The notes below the pieces were generated by a model. It saw only the letters and a program-made list of their open reading frames with translations. It was not told the DNA's origin and ran no database searches. Shown in pieces: positions 1-5,575 of a stretch of 8,236 bases of DNA. Numbering within the stretch: position 1 is the stretch's first letter; the number at the start of each line of letters is the position of its first letter. The position numbers and the translations under genes were made by a program. Source of the stretch: Oscillospiraceae bacterium (GTDB lineage Bacteria > Bacillota_A > Clostridia > Oscillospirales > Ruminococcaceae); NCBI GenBank assembly GCA_017523995.1, contig JAFWUX010000137.1, positions 1 to 8,236 on the forward strand. The letters are read 5' to 3'.

Positions 1-764
1 ATCTCAGCCATTTCATCGGCGGTCAGCTCAAAGTCGAATATTTCGAAGTTCTCCTTCATGTGCTGCGGATTTGTGGTTCTCGGAAATACGATCGTTCCTT
101 CCTGGATGTGCCAGCGTAAGATGATCTGCACGTTGCTCTTGTCGTATTTCTGAGCCAGTTTCGTGAACACGTTCTCATTGATAAGCCCCTTGTCACCGTG
201 ACCGATGGGATACCAGCTTTCGATAACTGTGCCGTACTTCTCGATACGTTTTTTCAGTCCATTCTGCTGATAGTAAGGGTGGCACTCCACCTGCAATACA
301 GACGGCTTGATCGTGGCAGCTTCGCACAGTTCCTCAAGGCGCTCACTCTCAAAGTTGCTGATACCGATAGACTTCACCTTTCCATCCTTTACAGCCTTCT
401 CCATATCCTTCCACGCTCCGAGGTAGTCTCCGAACTGCTGATGCAGGAGAAGAAGATCAATGTAGTCCGTTCCGAGCCTTGCAAGCATCTTGTCGATCGC
501 TGCGGCGGTCTTTCCCTCGCCGTATTCGTGCGGCCAGAGCTTTGTGGTTATCCATACTTCCTCACGGGGAACACCGCTGTCTTTCACAGCCTTTCCGACG
601 CTTCTCTCGTTCTGGTAAGCGTGTGCTGTGTCGATGTGGCGGACGCCCATTTTCAGTGCATCGAGCACTGCGTTGTATGTTGCTTCACCCTCGGGGACCT
701 GATAAACGCCAAGTCCGAACTGCGGGATCTTCGTACCGTCATTCAATGTGATGTAAGTCTGCAT
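1..764 (-). CDS. Aldo/keto reductase (AKR5-like), 3' end cut by window edge
   Basis: NAD(P)H-dependent reduction of aldehydes and ketones in the cytoplasm; the natural substrate cannot be told. 254 codons are visible of a usual ~275-285, so only the C-terminal tail is missing. The classical AKR tetrad is present: D45 (in HIDTAHAY), Y50, K75 (in TTKLW) and H108 (in LLLLH). IGISNF and the late FPRTTNPQH cofactor-binding segment follow, as in 2,5-diketo-gluconate reductase/YtbE-like enzymes. There is no iron-sulphur extension in the visible part, unlike the second reductase in this window. The start is fixed by AGGAGGT at 771-777, 6 bp upstream. That ribosome-binding site overlaps the stop codon of the flavodoxin gene, so the two are one transcription unit. 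Family assignment is sure; specificity is not. Confidence 0.95.
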   Translation of the reverse strand, partial: MQTYITLNDGTKIPQFGLGVYQVPEGEATYNAVLDALKMGVRHIDTAHAYQNERSVGKAVKDSGVPREEVWITTKLWPHEYGEGKTAAAIDKMLARLGTDYIDLLLLHQQFGDYLGAWKDMEKAVKDGKVKSIGISNFESERLEELCEAATIKPSVLQVECHPYYQQNGLKKRIEKYGTVIESWYPIGHGDKGLINENVFTKLAQKYDKSNVQIILRWHIQEGTIVFPRTTNPQHMKENFEIFDFELTADEMAE

Positions 765-776
765 AGTAATACCTCC

Positions 777-1283
777 TCAGATAAGTCCGTTATTTTTCAG
801 CCACTTTTCGATCTGCGGCTTTGCATTTTTAACTCCGCTGCCGGTCAAGGAAAGTCCCTCACCGACATTTGCGTACTTCTTTATATCTGAAACGCTCTTG
901 CCGAGTCCGCTGCCCTCGTTGGTGCAGAGTGGATAGAGCGTCTTGCCCGAAAGATCGGCGCTTTCAAGGAATGTGAATACCGCCGTCGGAGCAGTACCCC
1001 AGTAGTTCGGATAGGCAAGAATAATCGTGTCATAGTCAGATACATCGGGCATTTCTTTTAGCTCAGGACGTGCGTTCTCTCTGAGATGTGCCTTTGCCTC
1101 ATCGATGCAGGTCATATAGTCAGCAGAATATGGCTGCACCATTTCGAGCTTGAAGCTGTCAAAGCCTGTAAGCTCCGTAATGTGTCCGACTGCGATCTCG
1201 GTGTTGCCGACCTCCACATACTTCATCGAACCGCCGAAGTAATTCTCATCGGCTCTTGAAAAGAAAACAACGATCGTGTTCAT
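777..1283 (-). CDS. Flavodoxin (Flavodoxin_4-like)
   Basis: Small cytoplasmic FMN-binding redox protein of 168 aa. The N terminus MNTIVVFFSRADENYF is the first beta strand and phosphate-binding loop. YPNYWGT (residues 91-97) and TNEGSG (121-126) are the second and third flavin-contacting loops of the PF12682-type flavodoxins found in gut Clostridia. An upstream in-frame ATG at 1356-1358 would add 25 residues, but it lies inside the promoter -35 element. The ATG at 1281-1283 has a good GAAGGAGG site just upstream and starts directly with the beta strand, so it is chosen. The gene heads a two-gene operon with the aldo/keto reductase 12 bp downstream. The pairing suggests electron delivery or a shared redox-stress role, which is inference. 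Confidence 0.93.
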   Translation of the reverse strand: MNTIVVFFSRADENYFGGSMKYVEVGNTEIAVGHITELTGFDSFKLEMVQPYSADYMTCIDEAKAHLRENARPELKEMPDVSDYDTIILAYPNYWGTAPTAVFTFLESADLSGKTLYPLCTNEGSGLGKSVSDIKKYANVGEGLSLTGSGVKNAKPQIEKWLKNNGLI

Positions 1284-1329
1284 AGTAGTTCCTCCTTCGG
1301 TTTTAGGAAACTCTCGTTCCGTTAATTCT

Positions 1330-1358
1330 ATTTTAGCAGATAATTTCTCCAAAAACAA
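1330..1358 (-). promoter_or_regulatory. Promoter P1 for flavodoxin-reductase operon
   Basis: Minus strand: -35 TTGTTT (1353-1358), a 17-bp spacer, and -10 TAAAAT (1330-1335) with an extended TGC directly upstream. Transcription would start near 1323 and give a leader of about 40 nt before the flavodoxin start. The -35 element lies in the block shared with P2. Confidence 0.72.
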
Positions 1359-1378
1359 CGGGCAATTTCTTTGAAACG

Positions 1379-1392
1379 GTTACTTAGGTAAC
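1379..1392. promoter_or_regulatory. Palindromic operator upstream of P1
   Basis: GTTACTTAGGTAAC, an inverted GTTAC-N4-GTAAC. It lies 20 bp upstream of the P1 -35 box, with its centre near -62 from the predicted start. An identical 14-mer sits at the same distance from P2. The position suits an activator, or a regulator that acts from upstream. HxlR, LysR and MarR-type proteins are candidates; no regulator gene is in the window. Confidence 0.65.
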
Positions 1393-1408
1393 GGTTTGTG
1401 CGAAATGG

Positions 1409-1858
1409 TTACTTGTCCGTCAGAAGCCATTTACCATCCTGCTTAACAAAATGCTGATTTGTTTTAAGCGTCCATGTTCCGGAAGCGCCGTATACTTTGG
1501 CTTCAAGCGTGGTGCTGCCTGTCAGCAATGCAGTATCTCCGTCAACCGTAACAACTGGGCTGTTCAGCTTGTAGGAGTAATAATTCAGAGTACCGTCTTC
1601 GATCTCACCGAAGAATTGCTCTTTGGTCTGAACCTTGCCTGACATATGCGAAAAAGTCTTATCCGCTGTTACAAGGTCATTCAGTGTATCGATGTCCTTA
1701 TCGATCATTGCCTGTTGCATTGTCTCAAATGCTTTCAGTACCGCTGATTCTTCCGAACTTTCGGGATATATCATACCATTTGTTTTCTGTTTCCACCACA
1801 GCATAAAACTGCCTCCTGCCATTAAGAGTATCAATAGAAATACGATAACACGTTTCAT
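1409..1858 (-). CDS. Membrane-anchored NTF2-like / DUF4440 (SnoaL-fold) protein
   Basis: 149 aa. Residues ~4-22 form one hydrophobic helix after MKR, with no lipobox Cys, so this is probably a signal anchor and the rest lies outside the membrane. Residues ~35-149 look like the NTF2-like alpha+beta cone fold: an N-terminal helix (AFETMQQAMIDKDIDTLNDLV), a THFSHM-type strand (TADKTFSHMSG), TKEQFF, then strands ending in WTLKTNQHFVKQDGKWLLTD, typical of DUF4440/SnoaL-like sequences. Its role is unknown; the fold binds small hydrophobic ligands in other families. The start is supported by GAAAGGAG with 7-nt spacing. It has its own promoter P2 and stops where the P1 operator repeat begins, with no terminator between, so read-through into the flavodoxin operon is possible. 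Neighbours and the shared operator place it with the flavodoxin and reductase. Confidence 0.85.
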   Translation of the reverse strand: MKRVIVFLLILLMAGGSFMLWWKQKTNGMIYPESSEESAVLKAFETMQQAMIDKDIDTLNDLVTADKTFSHMSGKVQTKEQFFGEIEDGTLNYYSYKLNSPVVTVDGDTALLTGSTTLEAKVYGASGTWTLKTNQHFVKQDGKWLLTDK

Positions 1859-1904
1859 CTTCTCACTCCTTTCGGAGATATGTAACTCTCGTTTCTTTAT
1901 CTTA

Positions 1905-1932
1905 ATTATACTGCAATTGGCAGAAAAAACAA
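1905..1932 (-). promoter_or_regulatory. Promoter P2 for NTF2-like gene
   Basis: Minus strand: -35 TTGTTT (1927-1932), 16-bp spacer, -10 TATAAT (1905-1910, perfect). The predicted start is near 1898, giving a ~40-nt leader before the ATG at 1858. Confidence 0.75.
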
Positions 1933-1952
1933 TGGGCAGTATTATTGAATCA

Positions 1953-1966
1953 GTTACTTAGGTAAC
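1953..1966. promoter_or_regulatory. Palindromic operator upstream of P2
   Basis: GTTACTTAGGTAAC, identical to the copy at 1379-1392 and likewise 20 bp upstream of its -35 box. Conservation of the box and of the 20-bp gap, while the rest has diverged, argues that it is functional. Confidence 0.65.
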
Positions 1967-1983
1967 GGTTTGCGTCAAATGGT

Positions 1984-2451
1984 TTCGTATCACGAACGTC
2001 AAAACCAACTACAACAACCACAACATTGACTACACTGAAGCCGCCGACGACGGCCACAACATCAACAACGCCGAAACCGACCACCACAACAAAGGTGACC
2101 ACCACAACCGCAAAGACAACTACCACGGCAGAACCGGTCACCACGACGATACCGACAGAAACCACACCGACCGTAACAACGGCTGCCTCCCCTCCCCCGC
2201 TGTACGGCGATGTTACCGGCGACGGTGAAGTCAGTGTCGATGATGCGCAGCTGACGCTCAAGGCCTATACCGAGCGCATTGCCGGAAATGACATGAAACT
2301 GACTGCTGAACAGATCAAGTCAGCAGATGTCAACAGTGACGGTGAGATCAGTGTCGATGACGCACAGAACATTCTGAAATATTATACGGAGAAATCAGTT
2401 GCTGGAAAAGATATCACATGGGATGATATCTTCGGAAAGAAATCGCAGTAA
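1984..2451 (+). pseudogene. 3' remnant of a dockerin-bearing (cellulosomal) secreted protein gene
   Basis: The frame is open from 1966 to the TAA at 2449-2451 but has no ATG, no ribosome-binding site and no signal peptide. The only possible start is a TTG at 2026 inside the linker, and an in-frame TAA lies at 1963. What remains is a Thr/Pro-rich linker (about 1996-2190, almost all ACN and CCN codons) and a complete type I dockerin. The two Ca-binding F-hand loops are DVTGDGEVSVDD and DVNSDGEISVDD, each followed by the DAQ helix (LTLKAYTERIAG and NILKYYTEKSVAG). Dockerins attach enzymes to cohesins of a cellulosome scaffold or the cell surface. The catalytic part that should precede the linker is missing; the promoter duplication of the minus-strand cluster sits there instead. 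I read it as a truncated gene. A chimeric assembly is the alternative. Confidence 0.8.
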
Positions 2452-2513
2452 TTGCCGCGATTGATCAGAAAAAGGATTTCGGCTTTGCTCCGAAACTGAA
2501 TTGATATATAGTG

Positions 2514-2536
2514 AATGCCCGGCAGTGCCGGGCATT
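2514..2536 (+). terminator. Stem-loop, likely terminator after dockerin remnant
   Basis: AATGCCCGGC-AGT-GCCGGGCATT: a perfect 10-bp stem with a 3-nt loop, 63 bp after the dockerin stop. It is followed by TCGCTTTCCACTTTTTC, a broken T-tract, so termination may be imperfect. Confidence 0.6.
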
Positions 2537-2743
2537 TCGCTTTCCACTTTTTCTGAATTGTTATGCTTTTCTTTTCCGATATTTGAAATAAATTTCCGTA
2601 TTCGGAAAAGAGAGCGATTCGAAAACTCTCTAGTGCAATGCAAAAGCATCGTAGATTCGTGCTTTCTGACATGCTGTTTCCGAGGCGTGTGCGATTTCGT
2701 GTGCAGTTTTCGTATGCGTCAAATAATCAACGTCCCATAGTAA
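2537..2743. other. Non-coding, AT-rich stretch with two stem-loops
   Basis: No frame here has both a start with a ribosome-binding site and protein-like content. A 9-bp inverted repeat CTTTTCCGA/TCGGAAAAG (2571-2579 with 2602-2610, 22-nt loop) is followed directly by GAGAG/CTCTC (2610-2614 with 2626-2630). No promoter was recognised in front of them. Confidence 0.4.
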
Positions 2744-2777
2744 AGTATCAGGCTCACCGCGAGGTGAGCCTGTTACT
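2744..2777. other. Strong GNRA-capped stem-loop
   Basis: A 10-bp stem CAGGCTCACC/GGTGAGCCTG closed by a GCGA tetraloop (GNRA type) at 2749-2772. It is extended by AGTA/TACT across one T-T mismatch. A run of seven T at 2803-2809 lies 25 nt farther on, too distant for a standard terminator using this stem. It could end a plus-strand transcript or be part of a structured RNA; no adjoining gene explains it. Confidence 0.45.
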
Positions 2778-2830
2778 CTGATATGTTAGCGGTTTACGCC
2801 TCTTTTTTTGTGTGATAGATTCATTCCCTA

Positions 2831-2859
2831 TTGTGTTCTGTATCTCCCTATGCTATAAT
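2831..2859 (+). promoter_or_regulatory. Promoter in intergenic region (no downstream protein gene)
   Basis: -35 TTGTGT (2831-2836), 17-bp spacer, -10 TATAAT (2854-2859) with extended TATGC. The predicted start is near 2866. No convincing protein gene follows for 590 bp, so it may drive an untranslated RNA. Confidence 0.65.
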
Positions 2860-2865
2860 GAAGAA

Positions 2866-3052
2866 AAAAGCACCGTACAACTTTCAGGGGGAATGCAAAG
2901 AGATTGATCAATGCTTGGGGAGGGATATTATGAAAAGAGCTCCGCAAGGGGTGAATTGCCGCACAGCGCCAAGAGGGGACGCCCTGCGATAGAGGACGTC
3001 CCCTAAAAAACACTTTTTCGACAGGCTGAATGCCCGGCATTTCGTTGCTGTC
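2866..3052 (+). ncRNA. Candidate structured RNA (unassigned)
   Basis: Downstream of the 2831-2859 promoter four hairpins follow in close succession. They are GCTCC-GCAA-GGGGT (2939-2952, GNRA loop); TTGCCGC-ACA-GCGCCAA with one mismatch (2956-2972); AGGGGACG/CGTCCCCT (2974-2981 with 2997-3004), continued inside by CCT/AGG across one mismatch; and GACAG/CTGTC (3020-3052) enclosing AATGC-CCG-GCATT. A 20-codon frame MKRAPQGVNCRTAPRGDALR (2930-2992) with GGGGAGGG in front lies inside the structured part and may be a leader peptide or chance. The 3' end is not defined: only a T5 run at 3014-3018 is seen. I do not recognise it as a known RNA family. Confidence 0.4.
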
Positions 3053-3322
3053 AAGGAACACGTCGGCCAGGTCGATAGTCGAAAAGAGCTTAATGTGCAG
3101 AGAAAAAACAAAATGCCGATTAACCGCAATGATACAGATTCCTTATTTTGTCGAAAACCTGTATTTATGTATTGGCTCAATCAACAGTTTGGTGCTGTAA
3201 TCAAATTGCAAAATAATGTATTGTGATCAAGCCTGCACAAAAAAATGTATTTACGGTATGTCAAAACATAGATTATGTAAAGCACGAAATGTAAAATGTT
3301 AAGACACGGCTGCAATTTGTTA
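3053..3322. other. AT-rich intergenic DNA, no gene seen
   Basis: Short open frames exist on both strands, for example a 38-codon frame from the ATG at 3113, but none has a ribosome-binding site or recognisable protein features. The AT-richness just before 3323 could serve as an UP-element for the strong promoter there. Confidence 0.4.
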
Positions 3323-3351
3323 TTGACATTGGAAATACGGTATGCTATAAT
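3323..3351 (+). promoter_or_regulatory. Perfect-consensus promoter of the five-gene operon
   Basis: TTGACA (3323-3328), 17-bp spacer, TATAAT (3346-3351) with an extended TATGC. Both hexamers match the sigma-A consensus exactly. Start expected near 3358. Such strength in front of a terminator suggests control after initiation. Confidence 0.9.
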
Positions 3352-3394
3352 ATGAGTAACTAACTGCGTGTTTTCTGCAACAGGGAGAGACAAT

Positions 3395-3427
3395 CCGGCG
3401 ATCCGTTTGGAATTCGTCGGTTTTTTT
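3395..3427 (+). terminator. Intrinsic terminator in the leader (putative attenuator)
   Basis: CCGGCGA-TCC-GTTT-GGA-AT-TCGTCGG followed by seven T (3421-3427). The stem has ten base pairs, including one G-U pair and an AT bulge. It lies about 37 nt after the predicted start and 31 bp before the first gene's ATG, with no gene in between, so it terminates this operon's own leader. A known riboswitch class was not recognised in the 37-nt leader. Confidence 0.8.
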
Positions 3428-3458
3428 GTAAATGCGCTACCGTAAAGGAGATGATTCT

Positions 3459-4655
3459 ATGCGCAGAGCTCTGTTCCCGTTTTGTCTGACAGCACTGCTG
3501 CTGACCGGATGCTCCAATCCGTATCAGCAAACAAAGACATCCGAGAAAGAACAGTATGCCTCACACAGCGTCAGCGTGATCGCACTTTCTGACGCTGCCA
3601 AAAAATCCGGCTCGCAGTTTTCTGTTGAGGATGTGCGGCTTCTGCAAAGTTTCCTGTTGACCAAGCCGACCGCGGCAGATCTCTCCGGAAAACCCTATGA
3701 CCTTGACGACAACAGCGTATGGAACACCGTTGACCTGACACTGATGCTGCGCGTGATCCTCGGCGATGCACTCAGCGATGATCTGCCCGTCGTGTTTATG
3801 ACGAAAGACATCTCTCCGGAGGGGCTGATGAACGCCTATCTTGCAATGGGCTGGGAACCGCAGGGAAAGACAGCGGTCAAACTCTCGACCGGCGAGCCGC
3901 CTGCCAGCAATTATCTGCGCCCGGCACTCATCAAGGATGTCGTGGAGCATGTCAACGGCACGATCGTCGAATGTAACACGGCATACGGCGGCAAGCGTAC
4001 GGAGACACAGATGCATTATCAGGTCGCAAAGGATCACGGTTTCACGGATATTGCCAATGTGCAGATCCTCGATGAAAACGGCTCCATGTCCATTCCAATC
4101 CAGGGCGGAAGCGTGCTGAAGCAGGATTATGTCGGCAAAGCATTCGCCGATTACGACAGCTATCTTGTTCTGTCACATTTCAAAGGGCACGCCATGGCGG
4201 GCTACGGCGGAGCGATCAAGAATATCTCGATCGGTTTCGGCTCCTCGGAGGGTAAATGCTATATCCATACCGGCGGCAAGAGCCGCACAAGTATGTGGGG
4301 CGGCAATCAGACCGCATTCACAGAATCCATGGCAGAGGCCGGAAAGGGCGTCTGCGATTATCTGGACGGCGGCAAAAAGATTGCCTTTGTCAATGTGATG
4401 AACCGGCTTTCCGTAGACTGCGACTGCGACGGCAATCCCGCAGAACCGGAAATGGCAGACATCGGCATTCTGTCGTCGCTTGACCCGGTCGCACTCGATC
4501 AGGCGTGCATTGATCTGGTCTACGAGCAGAAGAACGGCGACGGCAAATCCCTTGTCCAGCGCATTGAGTCCAAGCAGGGGCTGCATACGCTGGAGCACGC
4601 CGCGGAGATCGGACTCGGCAGCAGAGAATACCAGCTGGTGATGCTGGATGAGTGA
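3459..4655 (+). CDS. Exported DUF362 lipoprotein with dockerin-like half-module
   Basis: 398 aa. A signal peptide (MRR, then a hydrophobic stretch) ends in the lipobox LLTGC with C18 as the lipidated residue, so the protein should sit on the outer face of the membrane. Residues ~54-102 resemble one dockerin repeat: FSVEDVRLLQSFLL, then D81-x-D83-x-N85 ... D92 with the helix LTLMLRVIL. Residues ~109-395 are DUF362: ECNTAYGGKR (171-180), SHFKGHAMAGYGGAIKN (239-255), a Cys-rich DCDCDGN (320-326), and ADIGILSSLDPVALDQA (333-349). The C-terminal ferredoxin domain of some relatives is absent. The biochemical role of DUF362 is not established. Start: an ATG at 3432 abuts the terminator T-run and lacks a ribosome-binding site, whereas 3459 has AAAGGAG and begins the signal peptide. 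The stop overlaps the permease start by 8 bp. Confidence 0.88.
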   Translation: MRRALFPFCLTALLLTGCSNPYQQTKTSEKEQYASHSVSVIALSDAAKKSGSQFSVEDVRLLQSFLLTKPTAADLSGKPYDLDDNSVWNTVDLTLMLRVILGDALSDDLPVVFMTKDISPEGLMNAYLAMGWEPQGKTAVKLSTGEPPASNYLRPALIKDVVEHVNGTIVECNTAYGGKRTETQMHYQVAKDHGFTDIANVQILDENGSMSIPIQGGSVLKQDYVGKAFADYDSYLVLSHFKGHAMAGYGGAIKNISIGFGSSEGKCYIHTGGKSRTSMWGGNQTAFTESMAEAGKGVCDYLDGGKKIAFVNVMNRLSVDCDCDGNPAEPEMADIGILSSLDPVALDQACIDLVYEQKNGDGKSLVQRIESKQGLHTLEHAAEIGLGSREYQLVMLDE

Positions 4656-5565
4656 GCTTTTTGAAGTCCTGAAGCGGGAGTTCAATTATGTCGGATATTA
4701 TTTCATCGTTCAGCTTCGGCAGATCCTGAAATATTGGATCCTCGGCATGATCGCCGGTTCGGTGATCTCCGTATTTGTGAAGGACAAAATACACGGTGCG
4801 GTGCAGAAAATGGGTGCGCATAAGCTTGGCGTGTTCGGCATCGTGATCGCAAGTCTGCTGGGCATCGCATCGCCGCTTTGTATGTACGGCACGATTCCGC
4901 TGGCGGCGTCTTTTTCCAAAAAAGGCATTCGTGATGACTGGCTTGCTGCATTCATGATGAGCTCCATTCTGCTGAATCCGCAGCTGATCATTTACAGCAT
5001 GGCGCTCGGCAAAGAGGTGCTGGCTGTCCGCATCATCACCTGCTTTTTATGCGGCGTTGCATCCGGACTGATCCTGCGTTACGGCTTCAAAAAGAAGCAG
5101 TTTTTCAGTTTCGAGGGCTTTGAAGAGAAAAAAAGCCGCGATACAGACCCGAATCTGTTTCTGCGGCTGCTGAAGAATATCGGCAGAAACTTTAAGGCGA
5201 CCGGGCTGTATTTTCTGTTCGGCGTGCTGCTCTCGGCACTGTTTCAGCGGTATGTTCCGGCGGAAGGCTTTGCAAAGCTCTTCGGCGGCGGGAACCGCGG
5301 CTTTGGCCTGCTCATGGCGGCGACAGTCGGTGTGCCGCTCTATGCCTGCGGCGGCGGCACGATCCCGCTTTTGCAGCAGTGGCTGTATTCCGGTATGAGC
5401 ATCGGATCGGCGGCATCGTTCATGCTGACAGGCCCCGCAACGAAAATCACAAATCTCGGCGCACTGAAGATCGTGCTCGGCATCAAACACTTTATCCTGT
5501 ATATTGCATACGTCATGATCTTCTCGCTGATCTGCGGATTCTGCGTCAATCTGATTTTTACATAG
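4648..5565 (+). CDS. Permease, ArsP_1/COG0701 (DUF318) family
   Basis: 305-aa inner-membrane protein with about eight hydrophobic helices in two related halves. The halves are separated by a charged cytoplasmic loop, roughly residues 146-180. Each half has the family signature: SPLCMYGTIPLAASFSKKG with C78 and LLNPQ (109-113) in the first, and GVPLYACGGGTIPLL with C234 and GPATKITN (262-269) in the second. Relatives include ArsP, an exporter of trivalent organoarsenicals, and many members of unknown substrate. The second-half form CGGGTxPL differs from typical ArsP, so arsenic should not be assumed. The start codon overlaps the upstream stop (ATGAGTGA), which suggests translational coupling with the DUF362 lipoprotein. 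The conserved cysteines and redox neighbours suggest a thiol-linked or metal/metalloid substrate; this is inference. Confidence 0.87.
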   Translation: MSELFEVLKREFNYVGYYFIVQLRQILKYWILGMIAGSVISVFVKDKIHGAVQKMGAHKLGVFGIVIASLLGIASPLCMYGTIPLAASFSKKGIRDDWLAAFMMSSILLNPQLIIYSMALGKEVLAVRIITCFLCGVASGLILRYGFKKKQFFSFEGFEEKKSRDTDPNLFLRLLKNIGRNFKATGLYFLFGVLLSALFQRYVPAEGFAKLFGGGNRGFGLLMAATVGVPLYACGGGTIPLLQQWLYSGMSIGSAASFMLTGPATKITNLGALKIVLGIKHFILYIAYVMIFSLICGFCVNLIFT

Positions 5566-5575
5566 GAGGGATACA

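Larger units (their letters stand above)
1309..1410 (-). repeat. Promoter-region duplication, copy 1
   Basis: About 100 bp that is similar, over its whole length and in the same orientation, to the segment at 1884-1984. Shared blocks on the minus strand, in order, are AACCATTT, CAAACCGTTACCTAAGTAAC, TGCCC(G/A)TTGTTTTT and AACGAGAGTT. The copies are 574 bp apart on the operator side and 575 bp on the gene side, so the alignment needs only about one indel. The repeat ends at the stop codon of the NTF2-like gene (1409-1411). Confidence 0.8.
1884..1984 (-). repeat. Promoter-region duplication, copy 2
   Basis: Second copy of the ~100-bp promoter segment at 1309-1410. Similarity stops abruptly at about 1984, after AAATGGTT on the plus strand. 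From 1985 the sequence is coding DNA of a dockerin protein on the plus strand. Confidence 0.8.

Noticed and set aside
198..890. A 230-codon plus-strand open frame
   Set aside because: It runs antisense through the aldo/keto reductase and flavodoxin genes, both of which have full family motifs and ribosome-binding sites.
1379..1966. Integron-like cassette: one gene between two palindromic direct repeats
   Set aside because: The palindromes lack the attC core sites, they belong to a longer promoter-region repeat, and no integrase is present.
1950..2261. Val-rich minus-strand open frame opposite the dockerin remnant
   Set aside because: The low-complexity Val runs are the complement of the Thr codons of the linker; there is no ribosome-binding site or domain.
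2828..3180. Overlapping minus-strand open frames of 77 and 90 codons
   Set aside because: They lie across the promoter and hairpins of the candidate RNA, lack ribosome-binding sites and show no recognisable domain.
3432..3458. Upstream in-frame ATG giving the DUF362 protein nine more residues
   Set aside because: It stands 4 nt after the terminator T-run without a ribosome-binding site. The downstream ATG has AAAGGAG and begins a standard lipoprotein signal.
2452..3458. CRISPR array or insertion-sequence ends
   Set aside because: No regularly spaced repeats, no transposase fragment, and no terminal inverted repeats with target duplication were found.
4648..5565. Naming the permease arsP (organoarsenical efflux)
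   Set aside because: The family fits, but the substrate motifs differ and no ars genes or ArsR are nearby.
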